The notes under the pieces were generated by a model. That model did no database searches. It was not told where the DNA came from and saw nothing but the letters and a program-made list of their open reading frames with translations. Shown here in pieces: positions 43,233 through 51,619 of a DNA stretch of 64,000 nt (its first letter is position 1; each line of letters begins with the position of its first letter). A program made the position numbers and the translations under genes. This DNA comes from Komagataeibacter xylinus (GTDB lineage: Bacteria; Pseudomonadota; Alphaproteobacteria; Acetobacterales; Acetobacteraceae), in NCBI RefSeq assembly GCF_031081985.1, contig NZ_JARWSK010000005.1, positions 1-64,000 on the forward strand, in the 5' to 3' direction.

Positions 43233-45976
43233 CCGTCGGGCAGGACAGTATCCGGACGAACGGCGACCTGCCGCAACGCCTCGCGCGCGCGCGCGTTCAG
43301 GCACGCCGCGCCCTGTGGGCCGAGCGCCTGTGGCCGCTCATGCTGCCTGCCGCAAGTGCCGCCATGGGCGTGGCCCTGCTTGGGCTGGCGCGCGTGCCCC
43401 AGCGCCTGCCCGACAGCGTGCACGTGCTGGCGCTGCTGGGGCTGGCTGGTGCCGTATCATGGCGCACCTGGCGGCTGTGGCAGGCCGTAAGCCCTCCCAC
43501 CGCCACCGAGACCGACCGCCGCGTGGAGCAGGCCTCCGGCCTGACGGGGCAGCCACTGCGCACCCTGCACGACCAGCCCGCCAATACCGGCACCCCCGCC
43601 CTGCATGAACTGTGGCAGCTCCACCTGCATCGCACGATGGCGGCCCTCGACCACCTGCGCGGTGGCTGGCCGCACCTGCGCCTGCCTGCCTCGCAATGGG
43701 TACGCGCCGCCCCCGTGCTTGCGGTGCTGCTTGCCGGAGGGCTTGTCTGGACCGGCCCCCATGCCGCAAGCCGCATCACGGCTGCCTTCCTGCCCGGCAT
43801 GGATGATGCCGATACTCCTGCCCCGCAGGTCAATGCCTGGATCACCCTGCCCGACTACGCGCCCGGCGCTCCGGTCTTTCTTGATGCAACCCATGCCACC
43901 GCCACCATTCCCGCAGGGGCCGTGCTCAGTGTTACGCTCAACGGGCTGGACGGCACACCCGCCCTGCGCATGCAGGCCAGCCAATCTGGTCCCGCCATCG
44001 GCCCCCACGGCTTTCACGCGCTGGGTAAGGCAAGCTGGAGCGCGCAGGCCACCCTTCTGGCCAGTGGCACGCTGCGCCTGCGTGGCCGGGGGCGCACGCT
44101 GGCGCAATGGAGCCTGCACGTTACCCCCAACCCGCCACCCGATGTGGCCTGGGGGCCAAACCCCGGCAGCAGCGAGGGGGAATGGCGCACGCGTCTGCCC
44201 TACCATGTGGCCCAGCCCTACGGCATTGCCAGCCTGTACGCCGAACTGGTCATGCCCGACAGCCCGAACGACACCATGCGCGTGCCCCTGCCGCTCAATG
44301 GCCAGCCCCGCACGGCTGATGGCGTGGCAACGCCCGACCTGTCAGACAACCCGTGGGCGGGCGAGGACGTAACCGCCCGCCTGGTGGCCACCGGCCACAG
44401 CGGCACCACCGCAACGTCCGCCCCCGTAAAGCTGCGCATTGGCGCGCGCGCATTCAATAACCCGGTCGCCAAGGCCATTCTGGACATTCGCAAGCGCCTC
44501 GCCCTGCACCGCGAGAACCGGGCGCAGGCCGCGCGTGAACTGGTGGGGCTGGGGCAGGCCGACACCGTGCTGACCCACCATGTCGGCCTGCTGCTGGGCC
44601 TGACCAGCACCGCCGCCCTGCTGGGCAGCGAGGATGTAAGCGATGAGGCCGCCATTGCCCAAGCCACCGCGCGGCTGTGGTTTCTGGCCCTCGATGTGGA
44701 ACACAACCGCCGCGACATTGATAACGAACAGGCAGATTTTGGCGTAAAGGCCGCGCAGGAAGCCGTGCGCCAGCAGCTTGAGCATATGCGCGAGATGGGC
44801 CCCAAGGGGCAGGATGCCCAGCAGCAGGCCGAACTCCAGCACCGCATGCAGGCGCTCAAGGATGCAATCTCGCGCAAGATGCAGGCCCTTGGCCAGCAGG
44901 CCATGCGCGAGCATTCGGCCATTCCCGCCCTGCCGGAAATGACCCAGCAGGGCGAGCAGAATCTGGGCCAGATGATGCAGCAGCTGCAAGATGACGCCGC
45001 ATCGGGCCGCGATGCCGACGCCATGCAGAAACTCCAGCAGATGGAGGACATGGCCGACGGCATCCGCAACGCAACCCCGCAGGACATGATGCAGCTCGCC
45101 CAGCAGATGCAGGCCCGACAGCAGGCCCGTGAACTGCGCCGTGACCTGCGCGATCTGGTTACCCGCCAGTCGCAACTGCTCGATCATGCCCAGTCGCGCC
45201 TTGACCAGGACCAGCGCCAGCGTGAACGCGAGGCCGCCAGCCGCCAGACCGACATGGATGAGGATGATGGCGACCTGTCCTCCATGTCCACAACCGATCT
45301 TCTGCGCCAGCTTGGCATAACGCCCCAGGGTGGCATGCCACCGGCCGCAGCGCAGGCAGGCCCGCCCCCGCCACCCAGCCTGACGCCCGAGGCCCGCGCG
45401 GCCCAGCAGCATGTCGACCGCGCCGTGCAGCATGCCCTTGCCCGCGCCCTGCATGAGCTTCAGCGCGAGTTCAAGCAGGCCATGGGCAAGGACATGCCCG
45501 CCCTCGACAAGGCCCAGACCGACATGAAGGCGGTGCGTGCCGCCCTTGGTGCGGGCAAAGACCCCGAGGCTGCGGCAGCGGAGAAAAAAGTGCTGGCCGA
45601 CCTGCAGCAGGGCAACCAGCAGATGCGCCAGTCCATGCGCAGCCAGAGCAGCAGGGGCACCGTCAGCGTGCTGCTGCCCATGCTGTCTGATGATGGCAAG
45701 GGCAAGGGTTCCCACGGCAGTGGCGGCAACCAGTCCGGCGACCCGGATGATGAGGATGACGAACAGCAGCAGGCCGGTGACAAGGGCGATCGTGACCCGC
45801 TCGGCCGCAAGAGCGGTGGCACCCATAGCGGGATGGATAACGATACCCACCTGCCCGACAATGCCAGCCGGGAACGCGCGCGCGAGATCGAGCAGGAACT
45901 GCGCCGCCGCGATGCCGATCGCACCCGCCCGCCAGAGGAACTGGAATATCTCGACCGCCTGCTCCGCCCGTTCTGA
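43229..45976 (+). CDS. DUF4175/TIGR02302 family membrane protein
   Basis: This 915-residue protein has two or three N-terminal membrane helices (about 30-85 and 155-180), a beta-rich extracytoplasmic part (about 190-420) and a long Gln/Met/Asp-rich helical region (about 450-800) with repeated LQHRMQALKD-like heptads. The tail is rich in Gly, Asp and Ser. It matches the alphaproteobacterial TIGR02302 family, of unknown function, which commonly follows lysA. GGAGG sits three bases before the ATG. A dispersed repeat separates it from the next gene. Confidence 0.82.
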   Translation: MTVGQDSIRTNGDLPQRLARARVQARRALWAERLWPLMLPAASAAMGVALLGLARVPQRLPDSVHVLALLGLAGAVSWRTWRLWQAVSPPTATETDRRVEQASGLTGQPLRTLHDQPANTGTPALHELWQLHLHRTMAALDHLRGGWPHLRLPASQWVRAAPVLAVLLAGGLVWTGPHAASRITAAFLPGMDDADTPAPQVNAWITLPDYAPGAPVFLDATHATATIPAGAVLSVTLNGLDGTPALRMQASQSGPAIGPHGFHALGKASWSAQATLLASGTLRLRGRGRTLAQWSLHVTPNPPPDVAWGPNPGSSEGEWRTRLPYHVAQPYGIASLYAELVMPDSPNDTMRVPLPLNGQPRTADGVATPDLSDNPWAGEDVTARLVATGHSGTTATSAPVKLRIGARAFNNPVAKAILDIRKRLALHRENRAQAARELVGLGQADTVLTHHVGLLLGLTSTAALLGSEDVSDEAAIAQATARLWFLALDVEHNRRDIDNEQADFGVKAAQEAVRQQLEHMREMGPKGQDAQQQAELQHRMQALKDAISRKMQALGQQAMREHSAIPALPEMTQQGEQNLGQMMQQLQDDAASGRDADAMQKLQQMEDMADGIRNATPQDMMQLAQQMQARQQARELRRDLRDLVTRQSQLLDHAQSRLDQDQRQREREAASRQTDMDEDDGDLSSMSTTDLLRQLGITPQGGMPPAAAQAGPPPPPSLTPEARAAQQHVDRAVQHALARALHELQREFKQAMGKDMPALDKAQTDMKAVRAALGAGKDPEAAAAEKKVLADLQQGNQQMRQSMRSQSSRGTVSVLLPMLSDDGKGKGSHGSGGNQSGDPDDEDDEQQQAGDKGDRDPLGRKSGGTHSGMDNDTHLPDNASRERAREIEQELRRRDADRTRPPEELEYLDRLLRPF

Positions 45977-46003
45977 ACAACGGTTTGAAAACAACGCCCG
46001 GGC

Positions 46004-46071
46004 GCTGCCTTTGTTTTAAAAAAGGCGGCGTTCCCAGAAGCTGTTTGCAAAAAGCTTCACCAGAAACTTTC
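46004..46071 (+). repeat. Dispersed intergenic repeat, copy 2
   Basis: GCTGCCTTT and AAAGGCGGC form the palindrome (46004-46029). The AGAAGC ... GCTTC pair and the core AAAAAGCTTCACCAGA, then AACTTT, follow. Same orientation as copy 1. It lies between convergent genes and may act as a terminator for both. Confidence 0.7.
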
Positions 46072-46088
46072 GTCTGTTTCCTGCGGCT

Positions 46089-48710
46089 TCAGGCGTTGCC
46101 TGCGTCGCTGCCCCGCACCGGTATGGCCTGTGTCACCGGGGCCGTGGCGAGGTCGATCGCGTCATAGGAAGGCGCGCGGCCTGCCATCTCCGCATCATCG
46201 CCGGGCAGAAGCTGGGCATCGGGCAGTTCGCCCTTGGCGCGGGCCTGTATCAGACGCTCGAGATTTTCACCGATACGGGGATAATCCTCGACCAGCTTGC
46301 GGAAGTCGCGCGCGCTCATGGTCATGAAATGCCCGAACTGCAACGACCGGCTGGTGGCCGCCACGCGCCCGTCCTTCAGCGCTTCCTCCCCGCCAAGCAC
46401 GGCCCCGGCCCCGAAGCGCACGTCATGCTTGGGGTAATGCGTCTCGGCCAGGCCTGCGCTGATGAAATAGACCGTGCGCACCTTCTGCCCCTTGCGGTAC
46501 AGCCGCTCGCCCGGCGTGGAGAAATGGATCGACATCTTCATGGCAATGTCATGCAGCACGCCATCGGCCACGCCCTCGAAGAGGGGGAAATTGTGGATAC
46601 GGCTTTCAATACCCGCGCGGATGTTGAACTTGAGTCGGAAATCAAGCTGCTCGCGGCGGTGTTCCACATCGCGGTGCAGTTCGCGGTGCAGTTCCTCGCT
46701 CAGCAGCGATTCCGACATCAGGGTATCGTATTTTTCCTCTTCCAGCCTGAGCGCGATCTGGCGCAGCATCCGGTTTTCCAGCGCCTCGGAATAGCCATGA
46801 TAATGCAGCCGCAGGGTCTGTAGCGCCTCGTCAAGCAGCTTGCACTGCCGGCCAAGCACCTCGCCCACGATCTCGCTGATACGCACGCCCAGCGTCGGCT
46901 CCATGCGCTGGCGCATGAAACGCGTAAGCGACAGCGAGACGAAATAGCCGATCATCAGCATCTCGAAACGCTCCATCATGCAGTACATGAGGGGGGTGTC
47001 GAAATTGAAGCGATGGTGGATGAACTGCGCCACGCGAAAGCGCAGCGAGGGCCGCAGCCTGCGCCGCAATGCGCGCACATAGCCAAAGCGGCCTTCAAGG
47101 CGCGCGCCATCCACCATGGCCTCGGCCGAGCGCAGCAATGTTTCCATCACCCGGCGCGACAGGCCCTGAATGCGGAACAGGTCGAGCAGGATGGAACGCT
47201 CGCGGTTGGCAACCACGATCAGTGCCAGCGTCACGCGCTGGCGGTCGCCGAGTGCGGTATCGAATGTATTGGCCTGCTCCTCCGAATGGACGCGCCGGTC
47301 GAGCACATCGACCACCGTGCTGGTCACGTTGGGCGAAAAGCCAAGCTCACCCGCCACGTCGCGCGTCTGGTCGCGCACTTCGCCAAGGCCGATGGCCAGG
47401 ATCTGGTGGCGCAACGCCTGATCGATCAGCGGCAACTGGTCAAGCTTGAGGAACAGCACGAGGTAGCGCAGCGACAGCCCGTTGACGAACAGCGTGATCA
47501 GCACGAACCCCGTGGCAATAATGCCGATGAAGTGCGCAATGCTGCTCGAGACATGCTCGTTTTCCGTCACCGCCAGCGCCAGCGCCAGCGTGATGGCCCC
47601 GCGCAGGCCACCCCACACCATCGTCACCTTGAACGGCGTGGGCACCGGTGGCGAGAGCTTGGTGGCCGCAAGGACGGGCAGCATGCCAAACACCACCGCC
47701 CCGCGCGCAAGCAGCCCCGCACCTGCAGCCACCAGGATCAGCACGCAGTCCCACTTCGTCATGCCCACCAGCAGGCGCGGCACGAGCATCGACGCCAGCA
47801 CGAACACCAGCGAGCCTGCCCAGAACACAAGCTGCTGCCACAACTCGTTGAGGAAGCGCCAGGTCTGGGGCCGGAAGGTGGACGGGCCATAGATGGAGAT
47901 GGTCAGCCCCGAGGCCGCCGTGGCCACCACGCCCGAAAACCCGAGGAATTCATCGCACACGATATAGGACAAGTAGGGCAGCGCTACTGTCAGCGTAACC
48001 TCTGCCGCAGGAGCCGCGCCAAGGGCCGGGATCATCATGAGCACCAGCCGCCCGAACAGGATGCCGATGATGAGCGCGCCAACGAACGAGACCAGAAACT
48101 CCAGCATCGCCCCGCCCAGCATGATCTTGTGGTGCGACGTAATCGAGCCGAGCAGGATGGTGAAGATGGAAATGGCCGCCGCGTCATTGAGCAGCGCCTC
48201 ACCTTCCACCAGACGGGTCAGGCGGCTTGCCGCTCCGATCTCCTTGAAGATGCCCGCCACCGCCGAAGGGTCGGTCGTGGCCACGATGGAGCCGAGCAGC
48301 AGGCATACCGCAAGCGGCATGCCCGCCAGCGGGTAAAGCGCGAAACCGATGGCAGCGGTGGACACGGCAACCGCCACTACGGCCAGCAGAAGCACAGTGG
48401 CAGTTTCATGCGCGAGCCTGCGCACATCAATGCCAAGTGCGCCCTGAAACACCAGTATGGGCAGGAAAATGAGCAGGAACGCTTCGCTGTTAAGCGGAAA
48501 ATCCAGCAGCGTTTCCGCCGCGCCATTGAATATTTCCAGATGGCTGTTGCGCAGCACCAGATCGGCCGCGCCACCGATCACGATGCCCACGATGGCAAGC
48601 AGCACGGTCTCGGACAGTTCGAGGCGGCGGGCAAGCGGCTGGACCGCGCTGACCACGACAAGCAGCACGGCAATCGCCATCAAGATTGCTGCCAGACCCG
48701 CTATCTCCAT
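46089..48710 (-). CDS. CPA1-type Na+/H+ antiporter with cyclic-nucleotide-binding domain
   Basis: This 873-residue protein has an N-terminal NhaP-like antiporter domain with about 12 helices (residues 5-420), including IVATTDPSAVAGIFKEIG and LVEGEALLNDAAA, with ion-binding Asp residues. A long cytosolic helical region follows (about 440-710). A cNMP-binding fold (about 720-840) contains LGGEEALKDGRVAATSRS, matching the phosphate cassette with its Arg. This architecture resembles plant SOS1 and sperm NHE. It suggests ion exchange gated by a cyclic nucleotide or by a degenerate pocket. An inverted repeat lies upstream. Confidence 0.85.
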   Translation of the reverse strand: MEIAGLAAILMAIAVLLVVVSAVQPLARRLELSETVLLAIVGIVIGGAADLVLRNSHLEIFNGAAETLLDFPLNSEAFLLIFLPILVFQGALGIDVRRLAHETATVLLLAVVAVAVSTAAIGFALYPLAGMPLAVCLLLGSIVATTDPSAVAGIFKEIGAASRLTRLVEGEALLNDAAAISIFTILLGSITSHHKIMLGGAMLEFLVSFVGALIIGILFGRLVLMMIPALGAAPAAEVTLTVALPYLSYIVCDEFLGFSGVVATAASGLTISIYGPSTFRPQTWRFLNELWQQLVFWAGSLVFVLASMLVPRLLVGMTKWDCVLILVAAGAGLLARGAVVFGMLPVLAATKLSPPVPTPFKVTMVWGGLRGAITLALALAVTENEHVSSSIAHFIGIIATGFVLITLFVNGLSLRYLVLFLKLDQLPLIDQALRHQILAIGLGEVRDQTRDVAGELGFSPNVTSTVVDVLDRRVHSEEQANTFDTALGDRQRVTLALIVVANRERSILLDLFRIQGLSRRVMETLLRSAEAMVDGARLEGRFGYVRALRRRLRPSLRFRVAQFIHHRFNFDTPLMYCMMERFEMLMIGYFVSLSLTRFMRQRMEPTLGVRISEIVGEVLGRQCKLLDEALQTLRLHYHGYSEALENRMLRQIALRLEEEKYDTLMSESLLSEELHRELHRDVEHRREQLDFRLKFNIRAGIESRIHNFPLFEGVADGVLHDIAMKMSIHFSTPGERLYRKGQKVRTVYFISAGLAETHYPKHDVRFGAGAVLGGEEALKDGRVAATSRSLQFGHFMTMSARDFRKLVEDYPRIGENLERLIQARAKGELPDAQLLPGDDAEMAGRAPSYDAIDLATAPVTQAIPVRGSDAGNA

Positions 48711-48769
48711 TCAAAATCCCCGCCTTCCGGCCACATCACTATATAATAGACCAACCCTAGCGACCGACC

Positions 48770-48788
48770 ATGAACAGATTATGTTCAT
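48770..48788. promoter_or_regulatory. Operator-like inverted repeat upstream of the antiporter
   Basis: ATGAACA, five bases, TGTTCAT: a perfect 7+7 inverted repeat about 60 bases upstream of the antiporter ATG. An AT-rich TATTATATAG, a possible -10 on the minus strand, lies between it and the start (48739-48748). The position overlaps the expected -35 region, as a regulator site would. It does not match the direct-repeat LexA site of alphaproteobacteria. Confidence 0.4.
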
Positions 48789-48936
48789 AACGTATCGGTA
48801 CTGCAGAATCCGGCGTGCTGAACTCAATATCTGGCCGCAAAAGGTATTCCTTCAAGGACCAGAAATGTCAGTATCAATAATGCCACATAAGCGTTGCATG
48901 AACAACACAGCACCGATCACATTATGTTCCACTTTT

Positions 48937-49560
48937 TCACAAGGCCTGTCCCGTGCGGGTTGCGGCAAGCCAGGCCTTTACCTGCCCTGCCGGGTCAGGC
49001 ATGCGAATGAAATCCGACACCGCCGAGACACAGTCCGCGCCCGCCGCGATGCATGAAGGGGCGCGCGCGAGCGTAATGCCGCCAATCGCCACGAGCGGCA
49101 GATCACCGATGCGCTGCTTCCACGCCGTCAGTTTTGCCGTGCCCTGCGGCCCCCACGGCATTTTTTTCAGTTTCGTGGGCCAGACCGGGCCAAGGGCCAC
49201 GTAATCGGGGCTGACCGAGAGCGCACGCTCGAGTTCCGCCTCGCTATGGGTGCTGACCCCCAGCCTGATCCCGGCAGCGCGGATGGCGGGCAGGTCCGCC
49301 GTATCAAGGTCTTCCTGCCCGAGATGGATGTAATCCACCCCCTCCTCGATCGCGATGCGCCAGTAATCATTGAGCACGAGGCACACGCCGTGCTGCCGCG
49401 CCTGCGCAATCCCTGCACGGATTTCGCGCAGCAGGGCGTCAGGCGGCATATCCTTGAGGCGCAGCTGGATCAGCTTTGCACCTGCCTGGCCAAGCTCGCC
49501 CACCCAGCGGGCTTCATCAACAACCGGGTAAATGCGCGAGGGTAGCGGGGCGGCGTTCAT
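48937..49560 (-). CDS. thiE: Thiamine phosphate synthase
   Basis: This 207-residue TIM-barrel enzyme joins the pyrimidine and thiazole phosphates to thiamine phosphate. Visible blocks are [25 protein letters not shown] and VAIGGITLA (phosphate binding). It ends the thiO-thiS-thiG-thiE operon and overlaps thiG by ATGA. About 226 bases of non-coding sequence follow, towards the antiporter. Confidence 0.9.
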   Translation of the reverse strand: MNAAPLPSRIYPVVDEARWVGELGQAGAKLIQLRLKDMPPDALLREIRAGIAQARQHGVCLVLNDYWRIAIEEGVDYIHLGQEDLDTADLPAIRAAGIRLGVSTHSEAELERALSVSPDYVALGPVWPTKLKKMPWGPQGTAKLTAWKQRIGDLPLVAIGGITLARAPSCIAAGADCVSAVSDFIRMPDPAGQVKAWLAATRTGQAL

Positions 49561-50333
49561 AGCACCGCCTGCCCGATAACGGGGGTGGAAGGCACGGCCA
49601 TGTCGCGTTCCTCCATCGGGTCGGCAATATAGGCCATGCGCCCGGCCTCGACCGCCATGGCGAAGGCGCGCGCCATTTCAGCCGGGTCGCCCGCCTTGGC
49701 CACCGCCGTGTTGATCAGCACCGCATCATAGCCCAGTTCCATGGCCTGTGCGGCATGCGAGGGCACACCTATGCCTGCATCGACCACCATCGGCACATCG
49801 GGGAAGTGCGCGCGCAGCGCGCGCAGGCCAAACAGGTTGTTCAGCCCCTTGCCCGAGCCGATCGGCGCGCCCCAGGGCATCAGCACCTCGCAGCCCGCGC
49901 GCAGCAGGCGCTCGGCCCCCACCAGGTCCTCAGTCATGTAGGGGAAGACCTTGAAGCCGTCTTCGGTCAAAATGCGTGCGGCTTCGACAAGGGCGAACAT
50001 GTCGGGCTGCAATGTGTCGGATTCGCCAATCACCTCGAGCTTGATCCAGTCGGTGCCGAATACCTCGCGCGCCATCTGCGCCGTGGTCACGGCCTCGCGC
50101 ACGGTGTGGCAGCCCGCCGTGTTGGGCAGCACGGGCACGTCAAGCCCGCGGATCAGTTCCCAGAACGCCTGGCCCGCACGCGCGCCTGCCGCCTCGCGCC
50201 GCAGCGAGACGGTGACAACCCCGGCCCCGGCCCGGCGCACGGCATCCGCCAGGATTTCAGGCGAGGGATACTGCGCCGTGCCCAGCATCAGGCGCGAGGC
50301 GAGTTCGGTGCCATAGAAAAGGGTCATTGCCAT
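49557..50333 (-). CDS. thiG: Thiazole synthase
   Basis: This 258-residue barrel enzyme forms the thiazole phosphate from deoxyxylulose phosphate, dehydroglycine and ThiS-thiocarboxylate. The Schiff-base Lys is in DWIKLEVIG (about 97), and [19 protein letters not shown] binds phosphate. Its ATG overlaps the thiS stop (TAATG). The two Gly codons of ThiS read GGAGGA, seven bases or fewer before the ATG, and serve as its ribosome binding site. Confidence 0.95.
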   Translation of the reverse strand: MAMTLFYGTELASRLMLGTAQYPSPEILADAVRRAGAGVVTVSLRREAAGARAGQAFWELIRGLDVPVLPNTAGCHTVREAVTTAQMAREVFGTDWIKLEVIGESDTLQPDMFALVEAARILTEDGFKVFPYMTEDLVGAERLLRAGCEVLMPWGAPIGSGKGLNNLFGLRALRAHFPDVPMVVDAGIGVPSHAAQAMELGYDAVLINTAVAKAGDPAEMARAFAMAVEAGRMAYIADPMEERDMAVPSTPVIGQAVL

Positions 50334-50533
50334 TATCCTCCCTGCATGGGGGCCAGAATTTCCACCTGCGCGCCCGCGTGCAGCGCCAGGGCCGGACGCT
50401 GGCTGGCCGCGACAAAGCAGCCATCCACCGCCGTGGCGATGCGGGCCGTGGCGTCATAGCCCATTTCGTCAAGCAAGGCGCTCAGGGTTGTGGCCTGAAC
50501 GTCATGGCGTTTGCCATTTACCGTTATCTGCAT
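50333..50533 (-). CDS. thiS: Sulfur carrier protein ThiS
   Basis: This 66-residue ubiquitin-like carrier begins [12 protein letters not shown] and ends in the required Gly-Gly, which is thiocarboxylated to deliver sulfur. The ATG at 50533 gives the canonical size; the frame extends upstream into thiO, where it is not coding. No thiF gene is in the window. It lies 22 bases after the thiO stop. Confidence 0.93.
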   Translation of the reverse strand: MQITVNGKRHDVQATTLSALLDEMGYDATARIATAVDGCFVAASQRPALALHAGAQVEILAPMQGG

Positions 50534-50555
50534 GGAACGCTCCTGTAGGGGCTGC

Positions 50556-51551
50556 TCACGCCGCGCCGAACACGATATCGGCCGCCTCCGCCGCCCGCAC
50601 GGGCGAGAGCAGGAAGCCGTGGCGATACATGCCGTTGATATGGATATGCCGCCCCTCATGGCGCACGGCGGGCATGTTGTCAGGGTAGGAGGGGCGCAGG
50701 CCGGTGCCGGTCTCGAGTATCTCGGCCTCGCCAAAGGCGGGATGCAGCGCATAGACCGCGCCCAGCATTTCCACCATCGAGCGCAGGGTCATGGGGCCTG
50801 CGTTTTCACTCTCGATCATGGTGGCCCCCACCATGTACACATGGTCCGCGCGCGGCACGATGTAAATGGGAATGCGCGGATGCAACATGCGCACCGGGCG
50901 GCGCAGCGTTACATCCGGGCAGCGTAGCAGCAGCATCTCGCCGCGCACGCCGCGCATGCCGGCCAACTTGTCGCGGGCGGCAATGCCGGTGCAGTCCACC
51001 ACCCAGTCAAAGCCCGCAGGCTGTTCATCAACCGGCACATTGAAACGGATTTCACCGCCCATTTCAACCAGTCGGGCAGCAAGGGCCGCGAGCGCATCAC
51101 GCGGGTTGACGTGGCCCTCGCCGGCAAAGAACAGCGCGCGCGAGAAGCGATCGGCCAGGTCCGGCTCAAGCTGCGCAATCTCGGCCTCGCCAATGGTCTC
51201 GTAATGTGATGTGCGGCGACCAAAGCGCATGATCTCGCGCATATCACGCGGGGGAGCCAGCACCAGCGTGCCGTTGCGGTCCACGCCGGGCACGTGCGCA
51301 TCCCACCAGTCGAGCGAGGCAAGGGACTGGGCGGTGACCTCCGGCGTTGCGGATTCGGCCTCGCACCACGGGGCCAGCATGCCGCCTGCCTTCCATGACG
51401 CACCCCAGCCCACGCGCGGGCCACATTCATGCACCACCACCCGCGCGCCCCGCTCGGCCAGGGTCACCGCCGCCGTCAGCCCCGAAACCCCGGCACCGCG
51501 CACCAGAACGCGCGGACCCGGACCCTGGGGGAATGCCGTTGGTGCTGTCAT
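50556..51551 (-). CDS. thiO: Glycine oxidase ThiO
   Basis: This 331-residue FAD-dependent amine oxidase has the dinucleotide loop VLVRGAGVSGLTAAVTLAERG with HECGP, the C-terminal block GLRPSYPDNMP and GMYRHGFLLSP. It makes dehydroglycine for ThiG in aerobic thiazole synthesis. It is the first gene of the operon. The 68 bases upstream do not show the conserved TPP-riboswitch elements. Confidence 0.88.
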   Translation of the reverse strand: MTAPTAFPQGPGPRVLVRGAGVSGLTAAVTLAERGARVVVHECGPRVGWGASWKAGGMLAPWCEAESATPEVTAQSLASLDWWDAHVPGVDRNGTLVLAPPRDMREIMRFGRRTSHYETIGEAEIAQLEPDLADRFSRALFFAGEGHVNPRDALAALAARLVEMGGEIRFNVPVDEQPAGFDWVVDCTGIAARDKLAGMRGVRGEMLLLRCPDVTLRRPVRMLHPRIPIYIVPRADHVYMVGATMIESENAGPMTLRSMVEMLGAVYALHPAFGEAEILETGTGLRPSYPDNMPAVRHEGRHIHINGMYRHGFLLSPVRAAEAADIVFGAA

Positions 51552-51619
51552 GTGCCTGCCGTGCCCCTGTGCTGGTTCAGTCCTGCTGGCGGCGAGTGTG
51601 CCAGCGTGCCTGCGCGTGT

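Noticed and set aside
46660-46700. Short direct repeat in the antiporter gene
   Set aside because: Two copies of a 12-base unit encode a charged LHRE heptad within a helical region; simple coding repetition.
47013-48746. A 577-residue frame opposite the antiporter
   Set aside because: Antisense shadow of a well-supported membrane protein.
51552-51619. TPP riboswitch before thiO
   Set aside because: The short gap lacks the conserved CTGAGA and the second helix elements.
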